Source: Alcaligenaceae bacterium
GTDB lineage: Bacteria; Pseudomonadota; Gammaproteobacteria; Burkholderiales; Burkholderiaceae_B
Direction: 5' to 3'
Length of the DNA stretch: 64,000 nucleotides
Assembly (NCBI GenBank): GCA_013416435.1
Contig: JACCEN010000013.1
Span: 62,001 to 126,000 of the forward strand
Both the position numbers and the translations under genes were made by a program. The notes under the pieces are model-generated. The model was given only the letters and a program-made list of their open reading frames with translations. It was not told the DNA's origin and searched no databases. Every line of letters starts with the position of its first letter. Position 1 is the stretch's first letter. This document shows positions 8,706 through 17,804 of this stretch, in pieces.

Positions 8706-9908
8706 ATGAACTCACTCTTCGAATCCGTCGAACTCGCTCCGCGCGACCCCATTCTTGGCCTGAACGAACAATATAACGCCGACACCCGCCCGGGCAAGGT
8801 CAATCTTGGCGTTGGCGTGTATTACGACGACGAAGGGCGCATCCCTCTGCTGCAGGCGGTCAGCAAGGCCGAACAGGCCCGGATCGAGGCTCATGCCGCC
8901 CGCGGCTATCTGCCCATCGAAGGCATTCCCGGCTACAACAAAGGCGCGCAAACCCTGCTGCTGGGCGAGAACTCGCCCCTCGTGGCCGCCGGCCGCGTCC
9001 TTACCGCACAGGCGCTGGGCGGCACAGGCGCCCTGAAGATCGGGGCCGACTTCCTCAAGCAGATACTGCCGGATTCCAAGGTCGCCATCAGCAACCCGAG
9101 CTGGGAAAATCACCGCGCCCTCTTCGAGCGCGCAGGGTTCACCGTCGATACCTATCCCTATTATGATGCCGGCACGCACGGCCTGGATTTCGACGCCATG
9201 CTGGCCGCTTTCCAGACCATGCCGGAAGACACCATCGTCATCCTGCATGCCTGCTGCCACAACCCCACCGGCGTCGACCCCAGCTTCGAGCAATGGACAC
9301 AGATCGCCGACGTCATCAAGGCGCGCAATCTGGTTCCTTTCCTCGACATCGCCTACCAGGGATTTGGCGAAGGCCTGGAGCAAGACGCGGCCGTGGTGCG
9401 CATGTTCGCCGAGCGCGACATGACCATGTTCATCAGCTCGTCGTTCTCCAAATCCTTCTCGCTGTACGGCGAACGCGTCGGCGCGCTGACGCTCATCACC
9501 TCCAGCAAAGAAGAAAGCGGCCGGGTGCTCAGCCAGCTGAAGCGCGTCATCCGCACCAACTACTCCAATCCGCCCACGCACGGCGGCACGGTCGTCTCCA
9601 TGGTGCTGAACACGCCCGAACTCTTCGCACTGTGGGTCGACGAACTGGCGACGATGCGCGAACGCATCCGCAACATGCGCGTGCAACTGGTCGAAAAGCT
9701 GAAGGCGCAAGGCGTCAAGCAGAATTTCGATTTCGTCCTGCAGCAGCGCGGCATGTTCTCGTATTCCGGCCTTACGTCGGAACAAGTCGATCGCCTGCGC
9801 GACGAACACGGCGTCTATGCCGTGTCCAGTGGCCGCATCTGCGTGGCAGCGCTCAACAGCCGCAACATCGAATACGTCGCCCAGTCCATCGCCAAGGTTC
9901 TTGCTTGA
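8706..9908 (+). CDS. tyrB: Aromatic-amino-acid / aspartate aminotransferase (class Ia)
   Basis: A 400-residue PLP aminotransferase of the AspC/TyrB family, moving amino groups between aspartate or aromatic amino acids and 2-oxoglutarate. The PLP lysine is in SSSFSKSFSLYGERVG, the cofactor-binding segment is CCHNPTGVDP, and SNPSWENHRALFERAG matches the family. Start is the ATG at 8706 (MNSLFESVELAPRDP); the frame is open far upstream across the uvrB antisense strand, but that part is not protein-like. Which substrate is preferred cannot be told from sequence, so tyrB rather than aspC is a judgement. Confidence 0.9.
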   Translation: MNSLFESVELAPRDPILGLNEQYNADTRPGKVNLGVGVYYDDEGRIPLLQAVSKAEQARIEAHAARGYLPIEGIPGYNKGAQTLLLGENSPLVAAGRVLTAQALGGTGALKIGADFLKQILPDSKVAISNPSWENHRALFERAGFTVDTYPYYDAGTHGLDFDAMLAAFQTMPEDTIVILHACCHNPTGVDPSFEQWTQIADVIKARNLVPFLDIAYQGFGEGLEQDAAVVRMFAERDMTMFISSSFSKSFSLYGERVGALTLITSSKEESGRVLSQLKRVIRTNYSNPPTHGGTVVSMVLNTPELFALWVDELATMRERIRNMRVQLVEKLKAQGVKQNFDFVLQQRGMFSYSGLTSEQVDRLRDEHGVYAVSSGRICVAALNSRNIEYVAQSIAKVLA

Positions 9909-9932
9909 TCTTTCAAGCAAAGTGCTGCACAA

Positions 9933-9960
9933 TCCAGACTGTATAAAAACACAGTCTGGA
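9933..9960 (+). promoter_or_regulatory. LexA (SOS) box in an extended palindrome upstream of lexA
   Basis: CTGTATAAAAACACAG at 9939-9954 matches CTGT-N8-ACAG exactly. The arms extend to 10 bases each (TCCAGACTGT and ACAGTCTGGA, 9933-9960). The centre ends 6 bases before the lexA ATG at 9966, so bound LexA would cover the promoter's -10 region or the ribosome site, as expected for autorepression. Confidence 0.9.
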
Positions 9961-9965
9961 TTGCC

Positions 9966-10637
9966 ATGTCCGTCAAGCTCACCGCGCGTCAGCAACAAAT
10001 CCTTGAACTCATACGCAGCGAAATCGCGCGGACCGGCTTTCCCCCCACCCGCGCCGAAATCGCCCGCGCTCTGGGCTTCAAGTCAGCCAACGCGGCTGAA
10101 GACCACCTTAGGGCGCTCGCCCGAAAAGGCACCATAGAACTCACAGCCGGCGCATCCCGGGGCATACGCCTGCTGGATACGCCCGCAAGCACGCGGGCGG
10201 AAGCCGGCGGCGCAGGCGTACCGTCGTCTTTCGTCAATTCCGTATCGCAGCTGTTCGTGCCCTTGGTGGGCCGCGTCGCGGCAGGCAGTCCCATCCTGGC
10301 GGCCGAACACGTTGAACGCGAAGTCGGCATCGAACCCTCATTGTTCACGCAAACGCCCGACTATCTGTTGCGCGTGCGCGGCCTAAGCATGCGCGATGCC
10401 GGCATCCTCGATGGCGACTTGCTGGCGGTCCGCAAAACGCCCGACGCACGCAACGGGCAGATCGTCGTCGCACGCCTGGGCGACGACGTCACCGTCAAAC
10501 GCTTCATGCGCGCCGGCAGCCAAATCCAGCTGCTGCCCGAAAACCCCGACTTCAATCCCATCGTCGTCACAGCGCAAGACGACTTCTCGCTCGAAGGGAT
10601 TGCCGTCGGGCTCATCCGCGCCACCCCACTGCATTGA
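9966..10637 (+). CDS. lexA: LexA repressor
   Basis: SOS-response repressor of 223 residues. The N-terminal winged helix (1-70) includes [12 protein letters not shown], the recognition region. The self-cleavage site is A106-G107 in GRVAAGSP, and the protease dyad is Ser141 ([13 protein letters not shown]) and Lys178 (VTVKRFM). The linker after residue 70 is about 20 residues longer than in E. coli LexA (202), as is common in betaproteobacteria. An extended SOS box lies directly upstream, so the gene should be repressed by its own product and released on RecA-stimulated cleavage. Confidence 0.97.
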   Translation: MSVKLTARQQQILELIRSEIARTGFPPTRAEIARALGFKSANAAEDHLRALARKGTIELTAGASRGIRLLDTPASTRAEAGGAGVPSSFVNSVSQLFVPLVGRVAAGSPILAAEHVEREVGIEPSLFTQTPDYLLRVRGLSMRDAGILDGDLLAVRKTPDARNGQIVVARLGDDVTVKRFMRAGSQIQLLPENPDFNPIVVTAQDDFSLEGIAVGLIRATPLH

Positions 10638-10639
10638 AA

Positions 10640-10669
10640 CGGCCCGGGCTGCTCGCCAGCCCCGGCCCG
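10640..10669 (+). terminator. GC-rich hairpin after lexA
   Basis: A near-perfect stem of about 11 bases (CGGCCCGGGCTG against CAGCCCCGGCCCG, loop of 5) starting 3 bases after the lexA stop. Only a short pyrimidine stretch follows, so termination is possible but not certain. Confidence 0.35.
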
Positions 10670-10754
10670 CTTCTCCGCCTTACAGCCATACCTCTGTGTT
10701 CATCCAGCCACGCTGCGCCATGCCCCTGCGGTGGCCTCTTCAATATTTCGCCCG

Positions 10755-10961
10755 CTATTGCAAAGCCTCTTCGGCCAGCGCTTCGCCTATGCATTGGGCA
10801 ATGGCTTCGCGCCCCACCACAATGCCATGTTCCTGCGCGCTGTTGGCCAGCAGATCCACCACTTGTTCTTTGTCGACCATGACATGCAGGCTGGGCAGGA
10901 GGCTCGCATCCAGAGCCAGAACTTTCTGCAGCGCCGCGTAGGTATCGTAAATGCGTTCCAT
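10755..10961 (-). CDS. Small protein of unknown function (68 residues)
   Basis: Starts MERIYDTYAALQKV with an excellent ribosome site, AGGAGG, 8 bases upstream; the frame continues further 5' but through palindromic repeats, so this start is preferred. The 68 residues look like a real soluble helical protein: heptad-like Leu/Val spacing, an acidic C-terminus (GEALAEEALQ) and one cysteine. No signal peptide, membrane segment or known motif is visible. It converges with lexA and is separated from lon by repeats, so context gives no hint of function. Confidence 0.65.
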   Translation of the reverse strand: MERIYDTYAALQKVLALDASLLPSLHVMVDKEQVVDLLANSAQEHGIVVGREAIAQCIGEALAEEALQ

Positions 10962-11058
10962 GGTTTTATCCTCCTGAAGTGAAACCATGGTTCGCAGTGT
11001 AGGCACCCGTGCCGGTGGTGTGAATAGCTCTAACGAGCCATATGGGTGGGCCGCAAAG

Positions 11059-11166
11059 GGGGGACAGACCCCGAAGGGGGTCGCAAAGGGAGGGGACAGA
11101 CCCCATACGGGGTCTGTCCCCTGGAAAAAAGGAAATGGGGTCAGACCCCGTGCGGGGTCTGACCCC
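11059..11166. repeat. Palindromic repeat array (two full copies, one degenerate)
   Basis: Full copies at 11091-11122 and 11137-11166 and a degenerate one near 11060-11082. The first full copy has paired changes in both arms (GGGGACAGACCCC and GGGGTCTGTCCCC), which keeps the hairpin. The degenerate and first copies share the leader CGCAAAGGG, a sign of tandem duplication. The array lies between the start of the small gene (10961) and the end of lon (11192). Confidence 0.9.
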
Positions 11167-11191
11167 AACACGGGGCCGCCAAGCCGAGCGA

Positions 11192-13663
11192 TCAGTGCTT
11201 GATCAGGCCGCTGGACGTTTCCTCACCGGGCTTGGCGCTGGCGACCGCTTCAGCCGCCAATCGGGCGACTTCCTCGTCCGACAGGGGCGTTGGCATATCC
11301 TGCAGCGCAACCTCGAGCACGCGGTCGATCCACCTTACCGGGATGATCTCCAGGTGGTTCTTCACGTTGTCAGGGATCTCGGCGAGATCCTTGACGTTTT
11401 CCTCGGGGATCATCACAACGCGGATACCGCCGCGATGCGCCGCCAGCAGCTTCTCTTTGAGGCCGCCGATGGCAAGGACTTCGCCGCGCAGCGTGATCTC
11501 GCCGGTCATGGCGACATCGGCCCGCACAGGTATGCCTGTAAGCGCGGAAACCATGGCCGTCGTGATGGCGATACCCGCGGACGGACCGTCCTTGGGCGTT
11601 GCGCCTTCGGGGAAGTGGACATGCAGATCGCGCTTTTCAAAAGCCGTATTCGGAATGCCCCACTTCTGGGCGCGCGCCCGCACCACAGTGCGTGCGGCTT
11701 CCACCGATTCCTTCATGACATCGCCCAGCAGTCCGGTGCGCGTCACCACGCCCTTGCCCGGCATGTCGGCCACTTCGATGGTAAGCAGATCGCCGCCGAC
11801 CTCGGTCCAGGCCAGGCCTGTGACCTGACCCACCTTGTTTTCCTTTTCCGCCATGCCGAAGCTGTAGCGGCGCACGCCAAGGAAATCAGCGAGGTTCTCG
11901 GATGTGACTGTCACGCTTTCGAGCGGCTGGGCAGCCGAGACTTTGGCGCCGCCCTTCTTCGCGGCGGGGTTCTTGGCCAGAAGCTGCTTGACCACCTTGC
12001 GGCAGATCTTGCTGATTTCGCGCTCGAGCGCCCGCACGCCGGCTTCACGGGTGTAGTAGCGCACGATATCGCGGATCGCGGACTCTTCGACGACCAGTTC
12101 ACCTTCCTGGACGCCGTTGTTCTTCATGAGCTTGGGCAGCAGGTGATCGAAGGCAATATGGACCTTCTCGTCTTCCGTATAGCCGGACAGCCGGATGACC
12201 TCCATGCGATCCAGCAGCGCCGGCGGAATGTTCAGCGTATTGCTGGTTGCCACGAACATGACGTCGGACAGATCGAAATCGACTTCGATGTAGTGGTCCT
12301 GGAAAGTGTGATTCTGTTCAGGATCCAGCACCTCGAGCAACGCCGATGACGGGTCCCCGCGGAAATCCGCGCCCATCTTGTCGATTTCGTCGAGCAGGAA
12401 GAGCGGATTGCGCACGCCGACCTTGGTCATGTTCTGCAGGATCTTGCCCGGCATGGAACCGATGTAGGTACGGCGGTGGCCCCGGATCTCGGCTTCGTCA
12501 CGCACGCCACCCAGCGCCATGCGCACGAACTTGCGGTTCGTGGCCCGCGCAATGGATTGGCCCAGCGAGGTCTTGCCGACACCGGGAGGCCCAACCAGGC
12601 AAAGTATGGGCGCCTTGAGCTTGTCGACGCGCTGCTGGACGGCCAGGTACTCGACAATGCGCTCCTTGACCTTCTCGAGGCCGTAGTGGTCGGCATCCAG
12701 CACGTTCTCGGCGTTCGAGATCGAATTGTTGATGCGGCTCTTTTTGCGCCACGGCAGGCCGATGAGCGTATCGATGTAGTTGCGCACCACGGTGGCTTCG
12801 GCCGACATGGGCGACATGAGCTTGAGCTTCTTGAGCTCGGCCTCGACCTTCTTCTGCGCTTCCTTGGGAAGCTGGGCGGCGGCGATCTTCTTCTCGAGCT
12901 CTTCGATATCCGCGCCTTCTTCGCCTTCGCCGAGCTCTTTCTGAATGGCTTTAACCTGCTCGTTCAGGTAGTAGTCGCGCTGGCTTTTCTCCATCTGCTT
13001 CTTGACGCGCCCACGGATCCGCTTTTCGACCTGGAGAATGTCGATTTCGGACTCGAGCTGCGCCAGGAGGCTTTCGAGGCGTTCCGATGTGCCGATGACT
13101 TGCAGCATTTGCTGCTTCTGTTCCAGCTTGAGCGGGAGGTGCGCGGCGATGGTGTCGGCCAGCCGGCCGGCGTCATCAATGCCGGTGAGTGAAGTGAGAA
13201 TCTCTTGCGGGATCTTCTTGTTGAGCTTGACGTATTGCTCGAATTGCGCAACCACGGCGCGGCGCAGCGCTTCGGATTCTGCGCTTTCGCCTTCATCGGG
13301 CGCGACGGGAACGACGACCGCCATGAAATGCGTGTCTGCATCGGTCACTTGCTGGATGCGCGCGCGCTGTATGCCCTCGACCAGCACTTTGACCGTGCCA
13401 TCGGGCAGTTTCAGCATCTGCAGGATATTCGCTGCACAACCGATGTCGTACAGGTCTTCCGGGGCGGGATCGTCTTTGCCTGCGGATTTCTGTGCTACCA
13501 GCATGATGCTGTTGCCCGCCTCCATGGCGAGCTCGAGCGCCTTGATGGAGCGCGGACGACCAACAAACAGAGGAATCACCATGTGTGGAAATACCACGAC
13601 GTCGCGCAGAGGCAACAGCGGCAAGTCCGTGGGTTCCGAAGAAAGAATCTGGCTCGCAGACAT
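11192..13663 (-). CDS. lon: ATP-dependent protease Lon
   Basis: An 823-residue Lon protease that degrades misfolded and regulatory proteins. The N-terminal substrate domain covers about 1-300; the AAA+ module has Walker A GPPGVGKTSLGQS and Walker B FLLDEIDKM; the C-terminal protease has Ser in PKDGPSAGIAITTAM and Lys in GGLKEKLLAAHRGG. Start is the ATG at 13663 (MSASQILSSEP) behind AAGGAAATTACT; an upstream ATG at 13696 lies inside the leader hairpin. A sigma-32-like promoter and a hairpin precede it. Last gene of the tig-clpP-clpX-lon block. Confidence 0.97.
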   Translation of the reverse strand: MSASQILSSEPTDLPLLPLRDVVVFPHMVIPLFVGRPRSIKALELAMEAGNSIMLVAQKSAGKDDPAPEDLYDIGCAANILQMLKLPDGTVKVLVEGIQRARIQQVTDADTHFMAVVVPVAPDEGESAESEALRRAVVAQFEQYVKLNKKIPQEILTSLTGIDDAGRLADTIAAHLPLKLEQKQQMLQVIGTSERLESLLAQLESEIDILQVEKRIRGRVKKQMEKSQRDYYLNEQVKAIQKELGEGEEGADIEELEKKIAAAQLPKEAQKKVEAELKKLKLMSPMSAEATVVRNYIDTLIGLPWRKKSRINNSISNAENVLDADHYGLEKVKERIVEYLAVQQRVDKLKAPILCLVGPPGVGKTSLGQSIARATNRKFVRMALGGVRDEAEIRGHRRTYIGSMPGKILQNMTKVGVRNPLFLLDEIDKMGADFRGDPSSALLEVLDPEQNHTFQDHYIEVDFDLSDVMFVATSNTLNIPPALLDRMEVIRLSGYTEDEKVHIAFDHLLPKLMKNNGVQEGELVVEESAIRDIVRYYTREAGVRALEREISKICRKVVKQLLAKNPAAKKGGAKVSAAQPLESVTVTSENLADFLGVRRYSFGMAEKENKVGQVTGLAWTEVGGDLLTIEVADMPGKGVVTRTGLLGDVMKESVEAARTVVRARAQKWGIPNTAFEKRDLHVHFPEGATPKDGPSAGIAITTAMVSALTGIPVRADVAMTGEITLRGEVLAIGGLKEKLLAAHRGGIRVVMIPEENVKDLAEIPDNVKNHLEIIPVRWIDRVLEVALQDMPTPLSDEEVARLAAEAVASAKPGEETSSGLIKH

Positions 13664-13694
13664 AGTAATTTCCTTAAAATTTACCTCAAGATGC

Positions 13695-13721
13695 AAAAGG
13701 GAAGCCAGGGCCTCCCTTTTT
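13695..13721 (-). terminator. Hairpin with short T-run between clpX and lon
   Basis: Minus-strand stem AAGGGAGGCC against GGCTTCCCTT with a 2-base loop (one G-T pair), followed by TTTT. It could end clpX transcription, but it also lies inside the presumed lon leader, downstream of the sigma-32-like promoter, so it may attenuate lon. The opposite strand has a T5 run, but no plus-strand gene enters here. Confidence 0.5.
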
Positions 13722-13738
13722 CAGTACTACCTGTAGGT

Positions 13739-13768
13739 GTATGTGGCGGCTTTCCCCACGTTTTCAAG
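13739..13768 (-). promoter_or_regulatory. Sigma-32-like heat-shock promoter for lon
   Basis: Minus-strand CTTGAAA (13762-13768), a 15-base spacer, and CCACATAC (13739-13746). The heat-shock consensus is CTTGAAA, 11-16 bases, CCCCATNT, so the -35 is exact and the -10 matches at 6 of 8. lon is a known heat-shock gene in enterobacteria. The promoter ends 4 bases before the clpX stop. Confidence 0.65.
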
Positions 13769-13771
13769 TCC

Positions 13772-15079
13772 CTACGCTGCTGCACCCTTCAGTTTCTTCT
13801 GGGCGTCGTCCCGACCCTTGGCTCCTTCTTCTGCGTCATCCTGATAAATGAGCATGGGCTTGCCGGAACCAGTGACGGCATTTTCATCGAGTATTACACT
13901 TTTGACGTCCTTCTTGGAAGGAAGTTCATACATCGTCTCCAGCAAGGCTTGTTCCACGATGGAACGCAAGCCCCGCGCGCCGGTGCGGCGCTTGATGGCG
14001 CGCTTGGCGATGGCCGCGAGCGCGGCGGGCCGCACCTCGAGTTCGACCTCCTCCATCTCGAACAGTTTCTGGAACTGCTTGATCAGCGAATTCTTGGGTT
14101 CTGTAAGAATGCGGATCAGGGTGTCTTCCTGCAGCTCCTCGAGCGTGGCGACCACCGGCAGGCGCCCGACGAGCTCGGGGATGAGACCGAACTTGATGAG
14201 GTCCTCGGGCTCGACCTCGGCGAAAAGCTCGCCCACGCCGCGTTCCGTCTTGGCCCGCACGGACGCCGAAAAGCCGATGCCGGATCTCTCGGTGCGGTCG
14301 CGAATGATCTTTTCAAGCCCGTCGAAGGCACCGCCAACGATGAACAGGATATTGGTCGTATCGACCTGGACGAAGTCCTGGTTGGGATGCTTGCGCCCGC
14401 CCTGCGGAGGCACCGATGCGACCGTGCCCTCGATGAGCTTGAGCAAGGCTTGCTGAACGCCCTCGCCGGATACGTCCCGCGTGATGGACGGATTGTCCGC
14501 CTTGCGCGAAATCTTGTCGATTTCGTCGATGTAGATGATGGCGCGCTGGGCCTTCTCGACATCGTAGTTGCAGTTCTGGAGCAGCTTCTGGACGATGTTC
14601 TCGACGTCTTCGCCGACATAGCCGGCTTCCGTCAGGGTGGTGGCGTCCGCCATCACGAAAGGCACGTCCAGCATGCGGGCAAGCGTCTGCGCCAGCAGCG
14701 TCTTGCCGGAACCGGTCGGCCCGATCAGCAGAATGTTGCTCTTGGAGAGCTCGACGTCGCTGCCCTTGACCTCGCCATAACGGATGCGCTTGTAGTGGTT
14801 GTACACCGCCACTGCCAGGTTGCGCTTGGGGATGTCCTGCCCGATCACGTAGCCGTCAAGGAATTCCTTGATTTCCCGCGGTGTGGGCAGTTCGTTGCGT
14901 ATGGCGTCGCGCGCCGCTTCCTGGCCTTCTTCGGTAATGATGTCGTTGCACAGGTCGATGCACTCGTCGCAAATGAAAACCGATGGACCCGCAATGAGCT
15001 TCTTCACTTCATGCTGGGTCTTGTTGCAGAAAGAACACCGCAAGACCTTATCGTCTGCCGATCCTTTTTTCTCGGGCAT
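13772..15079 (-). CDS. clpX: ClpX, ATPase subunit of the ClpXP protease
   Basis: Unfoldase that feeds tagged substrates to ClpP. 435 residues. The N-terminal zinc-binding domain has CSFC and CDEC pairs; AAA+ parts include Walker [14 protein letters not shown], Walker [10 protein letters not shown], and the IGF-type ClpP-docking loop, represented here by SGIGFSASV. The gene follows clpP after 88 bases that contain a strong GC hairpin, and lon follows after 108 bases. No deviation from the family was seen. Confidence 0.97.
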   Translation of the reverse strand: MPEKKGSADDKVLRCSFCNKTQHEVKKLIAGPSVFICDECIDLCNDIITEEGQEAARDAIRNELPTPREIKEFLDGYVIGQDIPKRNLAVAVYNHYKRIRYGEVKGSDVELSKSNILLIGPTGSGKTLLAQTLARMLDVPFVMADATTLTEAGYVGEDVENIVQKLLQNCNYDVEKAQRAIIYIDEIDKISRKADNPSITRDVSGEGVQQALLKLIEGTVASVPPQGGRKHPNQDFVQVDTTNILFIVGGAFDGLEKIIRDRTERSGIGFSASVRAKTERGVGELFAEVEPEDLIKFGLIPELVGRLPVVATLEELQEDTLIRILTEPKNSLIKQFQKLFEMEEVELEVRPAALAAIAKRAIKRRTGARGLRSIVEQALLETMYELPSKKDVKSVILDENAVTGSGKPMLIYQDDAEEGAKGRDDAQKKLKGAAA

Positions 15080-15130
15080 ATAAATCTTCGTTCAGTTCAG
15101 TCGACAGGGGCATTGCCTGTCGGTTATAAC

Positions 15131-15155
15131 CGGCGCGCGGAACGCCCGCGCGCCG
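15131..15155. other. Perfect 10-base GC hairpin between clpP and clpX
   Basis: Arms CGGCGCGCGG and CCGCGCGCCG around AACGC, in the 88-base gap between the clpP end and the clpX start. It has no T-run, so it looks like an mRNA-stabilising or processing hairpin rather than a terminator. A smaller inverted pair (GACAGG/CCTGTC) lies next to it near 15103-15121. Confidence 0.45.
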
Positions 15156-15167
15156 ACCGGCTGGCCT

Positions 15168-15824
15168 TTAGGCTTCGTCAGCGCGAGAGACCAGTACTTT
15201 GTCCACCAAACCATACGATAACGCATCTTCCGCCGACATGAAATTATCACGCTCGGTGTCTACGGCGATGCGCTCGACAGGCTGCCCGGTGTTCTGGGCC
15301 AGAATGTTGTTGAGCCGTTCGCGCAGACTGAGGATCTCGCGCGCCTGGATCTGGATGTCGGACGCCTGCCCCTGCGCACCGCCCGACGGCTGATGAATCA
15401 TGATGCGGGAGTTGGGCAAGGTATAGCGCTTGCCCTTGGCGCCGGCAGCCAGCAGAAATGCGCCCATGCTTGCCGCCAGGCCCGTGCACAGCGTGGACAC
15501 GTCGGGCTTGACGAACTGCATGGTGTCATAAATGGCCATGCCTGCGTACACCGACCCGCCGGGCGAGTTGATGTACAGCGAGATGTCCTTGTCGGGGTTT
15601 TCGGATTCCAGGAACAGCAGCTGCGCCACCACCAGGTTGGCCGACTGGTCATTGACCGGCCCGACAAAGAAGATCACGCGCTCCCGCAGCAAGCGGGAGT
15701 AGATGTCATAGGACCGCTCGCCGCGGCCGGACTGCTCTATCACGATGGGCACGTAGCCCAACCCCGTCGGGGTCACCGAGTCACCACCATACATTGATGC
15801 GTAAAAATCGGTAAATCGCGACAT
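15168..15824 (-). CDS. clpP: ClpP, proteolytic subunit of Clp proteases
   Basis: A 218-residue serine peptidase that forms the tetradecameric barrel served by ClpX and ClpA. The catalytic Ser is in [14 protein letters not shown], His in [11 protein letters not shown], and the Asp in the [12 protein letters not shown] segment. The start lies 1 base after the tig stop, so it is probably translated with tig. The partner unfoldases clpX and clpA, and the adaptor clpS, are also encoded in this window. Confidence 0.97.
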   Translation of the reverse strand: MSRFTDFYASMYGGDSVTPTGLGYVPIVIEQSGRGERSYDIYSRLLRERVIFFVGPVNDQSANLVVAQLLFLESENPDKDISLYINSPGGSVYAGMAIYDTMQFVKPDVSTLCTGLAASMGAFLLAAGAKGKRYTLPNSRIMIHQPSGGAQGQASDIQIQAREILSLRERLNNILAQNTGQPVERIAVDTERDNFMSAEDALSYGLVDKVLVSRADEA

Positions 15825-17135
15825 TTAGTTAGTCCCCATCAGTTCGTCGAAAGCCACGTCTTCGTCTGTGACCTTGGCATTCGCCAAGATGTGATCGACC
15901 ACATTGTCTTCGAGGACGATGGCCTCGATTTCAGCGCGGCGCTGGCGGTCAGACAGATAATACGCTATGACCTGCGCGGGCTGCTCGTAGTTCTGGGCGA
16001 ATTCCTCGATGCGCGCGCGAACCTGCTCGGGCTTGGCCTGGAGATCGGCGTTGCGCACCAGTTCGGACACCAGCAGGCCCAGGCGCACGCGGCGCTCGGA
16101 CTCGGCCGAAAAGGCGTCTGCCGGAATCGGCATGGAGTCCGCGTTGGGCACGCCACGCTGCTTGAGCTCTTCACGGGCGGCGGCCACACGGCCCTGCGCA
16201 TCGCTTTCGACCAGCGCCTTGGGCACGTCGAAACTGCAAACGGAGACCAGGGCGTCCATGACGCTGCCCTTGGTGCGGGCTTGCGCACGGGCCTTGACCT
16301 CGCGCTCGATGTTGGCGCGCACGTCGGCCACCAGCTTTTCAACGTCGCCTTCGGGTTGGCCCAGGGACTTGGCGAACTCGGCGTCGACTTCCGGCAATAC
16401 GGCTTCGGCGACTTCGGTCACGGTGATCTTGAATTCGGCCTGCTTGCCGGCAACTTCCTTGCTGCCGTATTCCTCGGGGAATTGCAGCGGGAAGGTCTTG
16501 GTTTCACCGGCCTTCATGCCGCGGACCGCGGTTTCGAATTCGGGCAGCATGCGGCCCTGGCCGAGCACGAAGGGGAATTTCTCGGCCGTGCCGCCTTCGA
16601 AAGCCACGCCGTCTATCGTGCCGACAAAGTCGAGCGTGACGCGATCGTCGTCCTGGGCTTCGCGGCCTTCGCGCGGTTCGTAAACCGCACGCTGCTTGCG
16701 CAGGATGTCGATGGTGCGCTGCACTTCGGCATCGCCCACCTGCACGTTGGCGCGCTTGACTTCCAGCGACGACAAATCGGGAATTTCGACCTCGGGATAG
16801 ACCTCGAACGTGGCGCTGAAGGCCATGGTGCCCTCTTCCACGCCTTCGGCCTTGGGCTCGAGCGAGGGCGTGCCCGCCACCCGCAGCTTCGCCTCGTCGA
16901 TGACCCTGTCCAGCGAACGGCCGACTTCGCTATTGATGACGTCGTAGCGTATGCCTGGCCCGTGGCTGCGTTCGATCAGCGAAAGCGGGGCTTTGCCCGG
17001 GCGGAAACCCTGGACCTTGGCCGTACGAGCGACGCGCTTGAGTTGCGCCTGGACTTCTTTTTCTATGTCGGCGATCGAAACGACCAAATCAACTCGGCGC
17101 TCCAGGCCGGACAAAATTTCAACCTCGGGCTGCAT
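15825..17135 (-). CDS. tig: Trigger factor (ribosome-associated chaperone, PPIase)
   Basis: A 436-residue chaperone that meets nascent chains at the ribosome exit. The N-terminal ribosome-binding signature appears as GFRPGKAPLSLIERSHG (about 44-60); an FKBP-type isomerase domain lies in the middle (DDRVTLDFVGTIDGVAFEGGTAEKF split over about 160-190); the rest is the helical arm domain. First gene of tig-clpP-clpX-lon. Its leader (17136-17254) holds AT-rich sequence with TATATA, but no clear -35. Its promoter is divergent from tRNA-Leu, with palindromic repeats between. Confidence 0.97.
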   Translation of the reverse strand: MQPEVEILSGLERRVDLVVSIADIEKEVQAQLKRVARTAKVQGFRPGKAPLSLIERSHGPGIRYDVINSEVGRSLDRVIDEAKLRVAGTPSLEPKAEGVEEGTMAFSATFEVYPEVEIPDLSSLEVKRANVQVGDAEVQRTIDILRKQRAVYEPREGREAQDDDRVTLDFVGTIDGVAFEGGTAEKFPFVLGQGRMLPEFETAVRGMKAGETKTFPLQFPEEYGSKEVAGKQAEFKITVTEVAEAVLPEVDAEFAKSLGQPEGDVEKLVADVRANIEREVKARAQARTKGSVMDALVSVCSFDVPKALVESDAQGRVAAAREELKQRGVPNADSMPIPADAFSAESERRVRLGLLVSELVRNADLQAKPEQVRARIEEFAQNYEQPAQVIAYYLSDRQRRAEIEAIVLEDNVVDHILANAKVTDEDVAFDELMGTN

Positions 17136-17254
17136 TAGGGACCTATATAAATGAGTAATTGAAGAAATGAACAGGACATTTTACCGGAAACTCGGCAAGT
17201 CGATGAAATTGCCGGGGGTTGGAGCCAGTCCGGGGGCTGGTCTGCGTCTTCGAT

Positions 17255-17324
17255 GGGGCCAGACCCGCGGGTCCGACCCCGGGGGCTGGAGTTTGGGGTC
17301 AGACCCCGGATGGGGTCTGACCCC
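17255..17324. repeat. Palindromic repeat, one full and one degenerate copy
   Basis: A full copy at 17295-17324 (centre GGAT) and a degenerate one at 17255-17280, between the divergent tig and tRNA-Leu genes. The full copy ends only 14 bases before the -35 box of the tRNA promoter. Confidence 0.85.
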
Positions 17325-17338
17325 TTTCAGTCGACTCA

Positions 17339-17366
17339 TTGCGTACAGTCAAAAAAAAGCTATAAT
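17339..17366 (+). promoter_or_regulatory. Sigma-70 promoter of tRNA-Leu
   Basis: TTGCGT (17339-17344) and a perfect TATAAT (17361-17366) with a 16-base, A-rich spacer. The mature tRNA starts 15 bases later. Confidence 0.75.
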
Positions 17367-17381
17367 TGTTGGCTTCCCTTT

Positions 17382-17466
17382 GCGAACGTGGCGGAATTGG
17401 TAGACGCACCAGATTTAGGTTCTGGCGCCGAGAGGTGTGAGAGTTCGAGTCTCTCCGTTCGCACCA
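17382..17466 (+). tRNA. leuW: tRNA-Leu, anticodon UAG
   Basis: 85 bases from GCGAACG to the encoded CCA end. The acceptor stem pairs GCGAACG with CGTTCGC, the anticodon stem CCAGA/TCTGG encloses the loop with TAG, the long variable arm typical of tRNA-Leu is present, and the T-arm reads GAGAGTTCGAGTCTCTC. It decodes CUA and, with wobble, other CUN codons. The leuW symbol follows E. coli usage for this anticodon. Confidence 0.95.
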
Positions 17467-17804
17467 TTGAATTACAGGCTCTGGCTCTTCTCCCTGGTTG
17501 GGAACGAGCGCTCATCAAACACGGTAAATCATACCGTTACAACCGCAAGGGCTAAGCCCCGCATGCGGTAACTCTCAAGATTCCCGAACCAAAAAACGCG
17601 CAACGCGAGACTATTTCTACCTTCGCGGGTAAATTATCCAGAATGCCAACACGGTGACGGGCCCGCCCTGGCCAGGGACCGGCGAGACCGAACATCTCGC
17701 CTGCAAGCCACCGGCATATTTACGGATGCGTGGCTTCTGCACGCTTCTTTCGCGAGCGAATCTAGATGCTGACAGCCTCTTAAATCTATCAAGTTGAAAC
17801 AACG
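17467..17804. other. Intergenic region with no recognisable gene
   Basis: 338 bases after tRNA-Leu. Short open frames run through it, but none has a ribosome site or protein-like sequence. It turns AT-rich toward the regulator gene that follows. Confidence 0.5.

Noticed and set aside
17253-17555. Open frame running through tRNA-Leu
   Set aside because: It overlaps a complete tRNA gene and a palindromic repeat, so it is not a gene.
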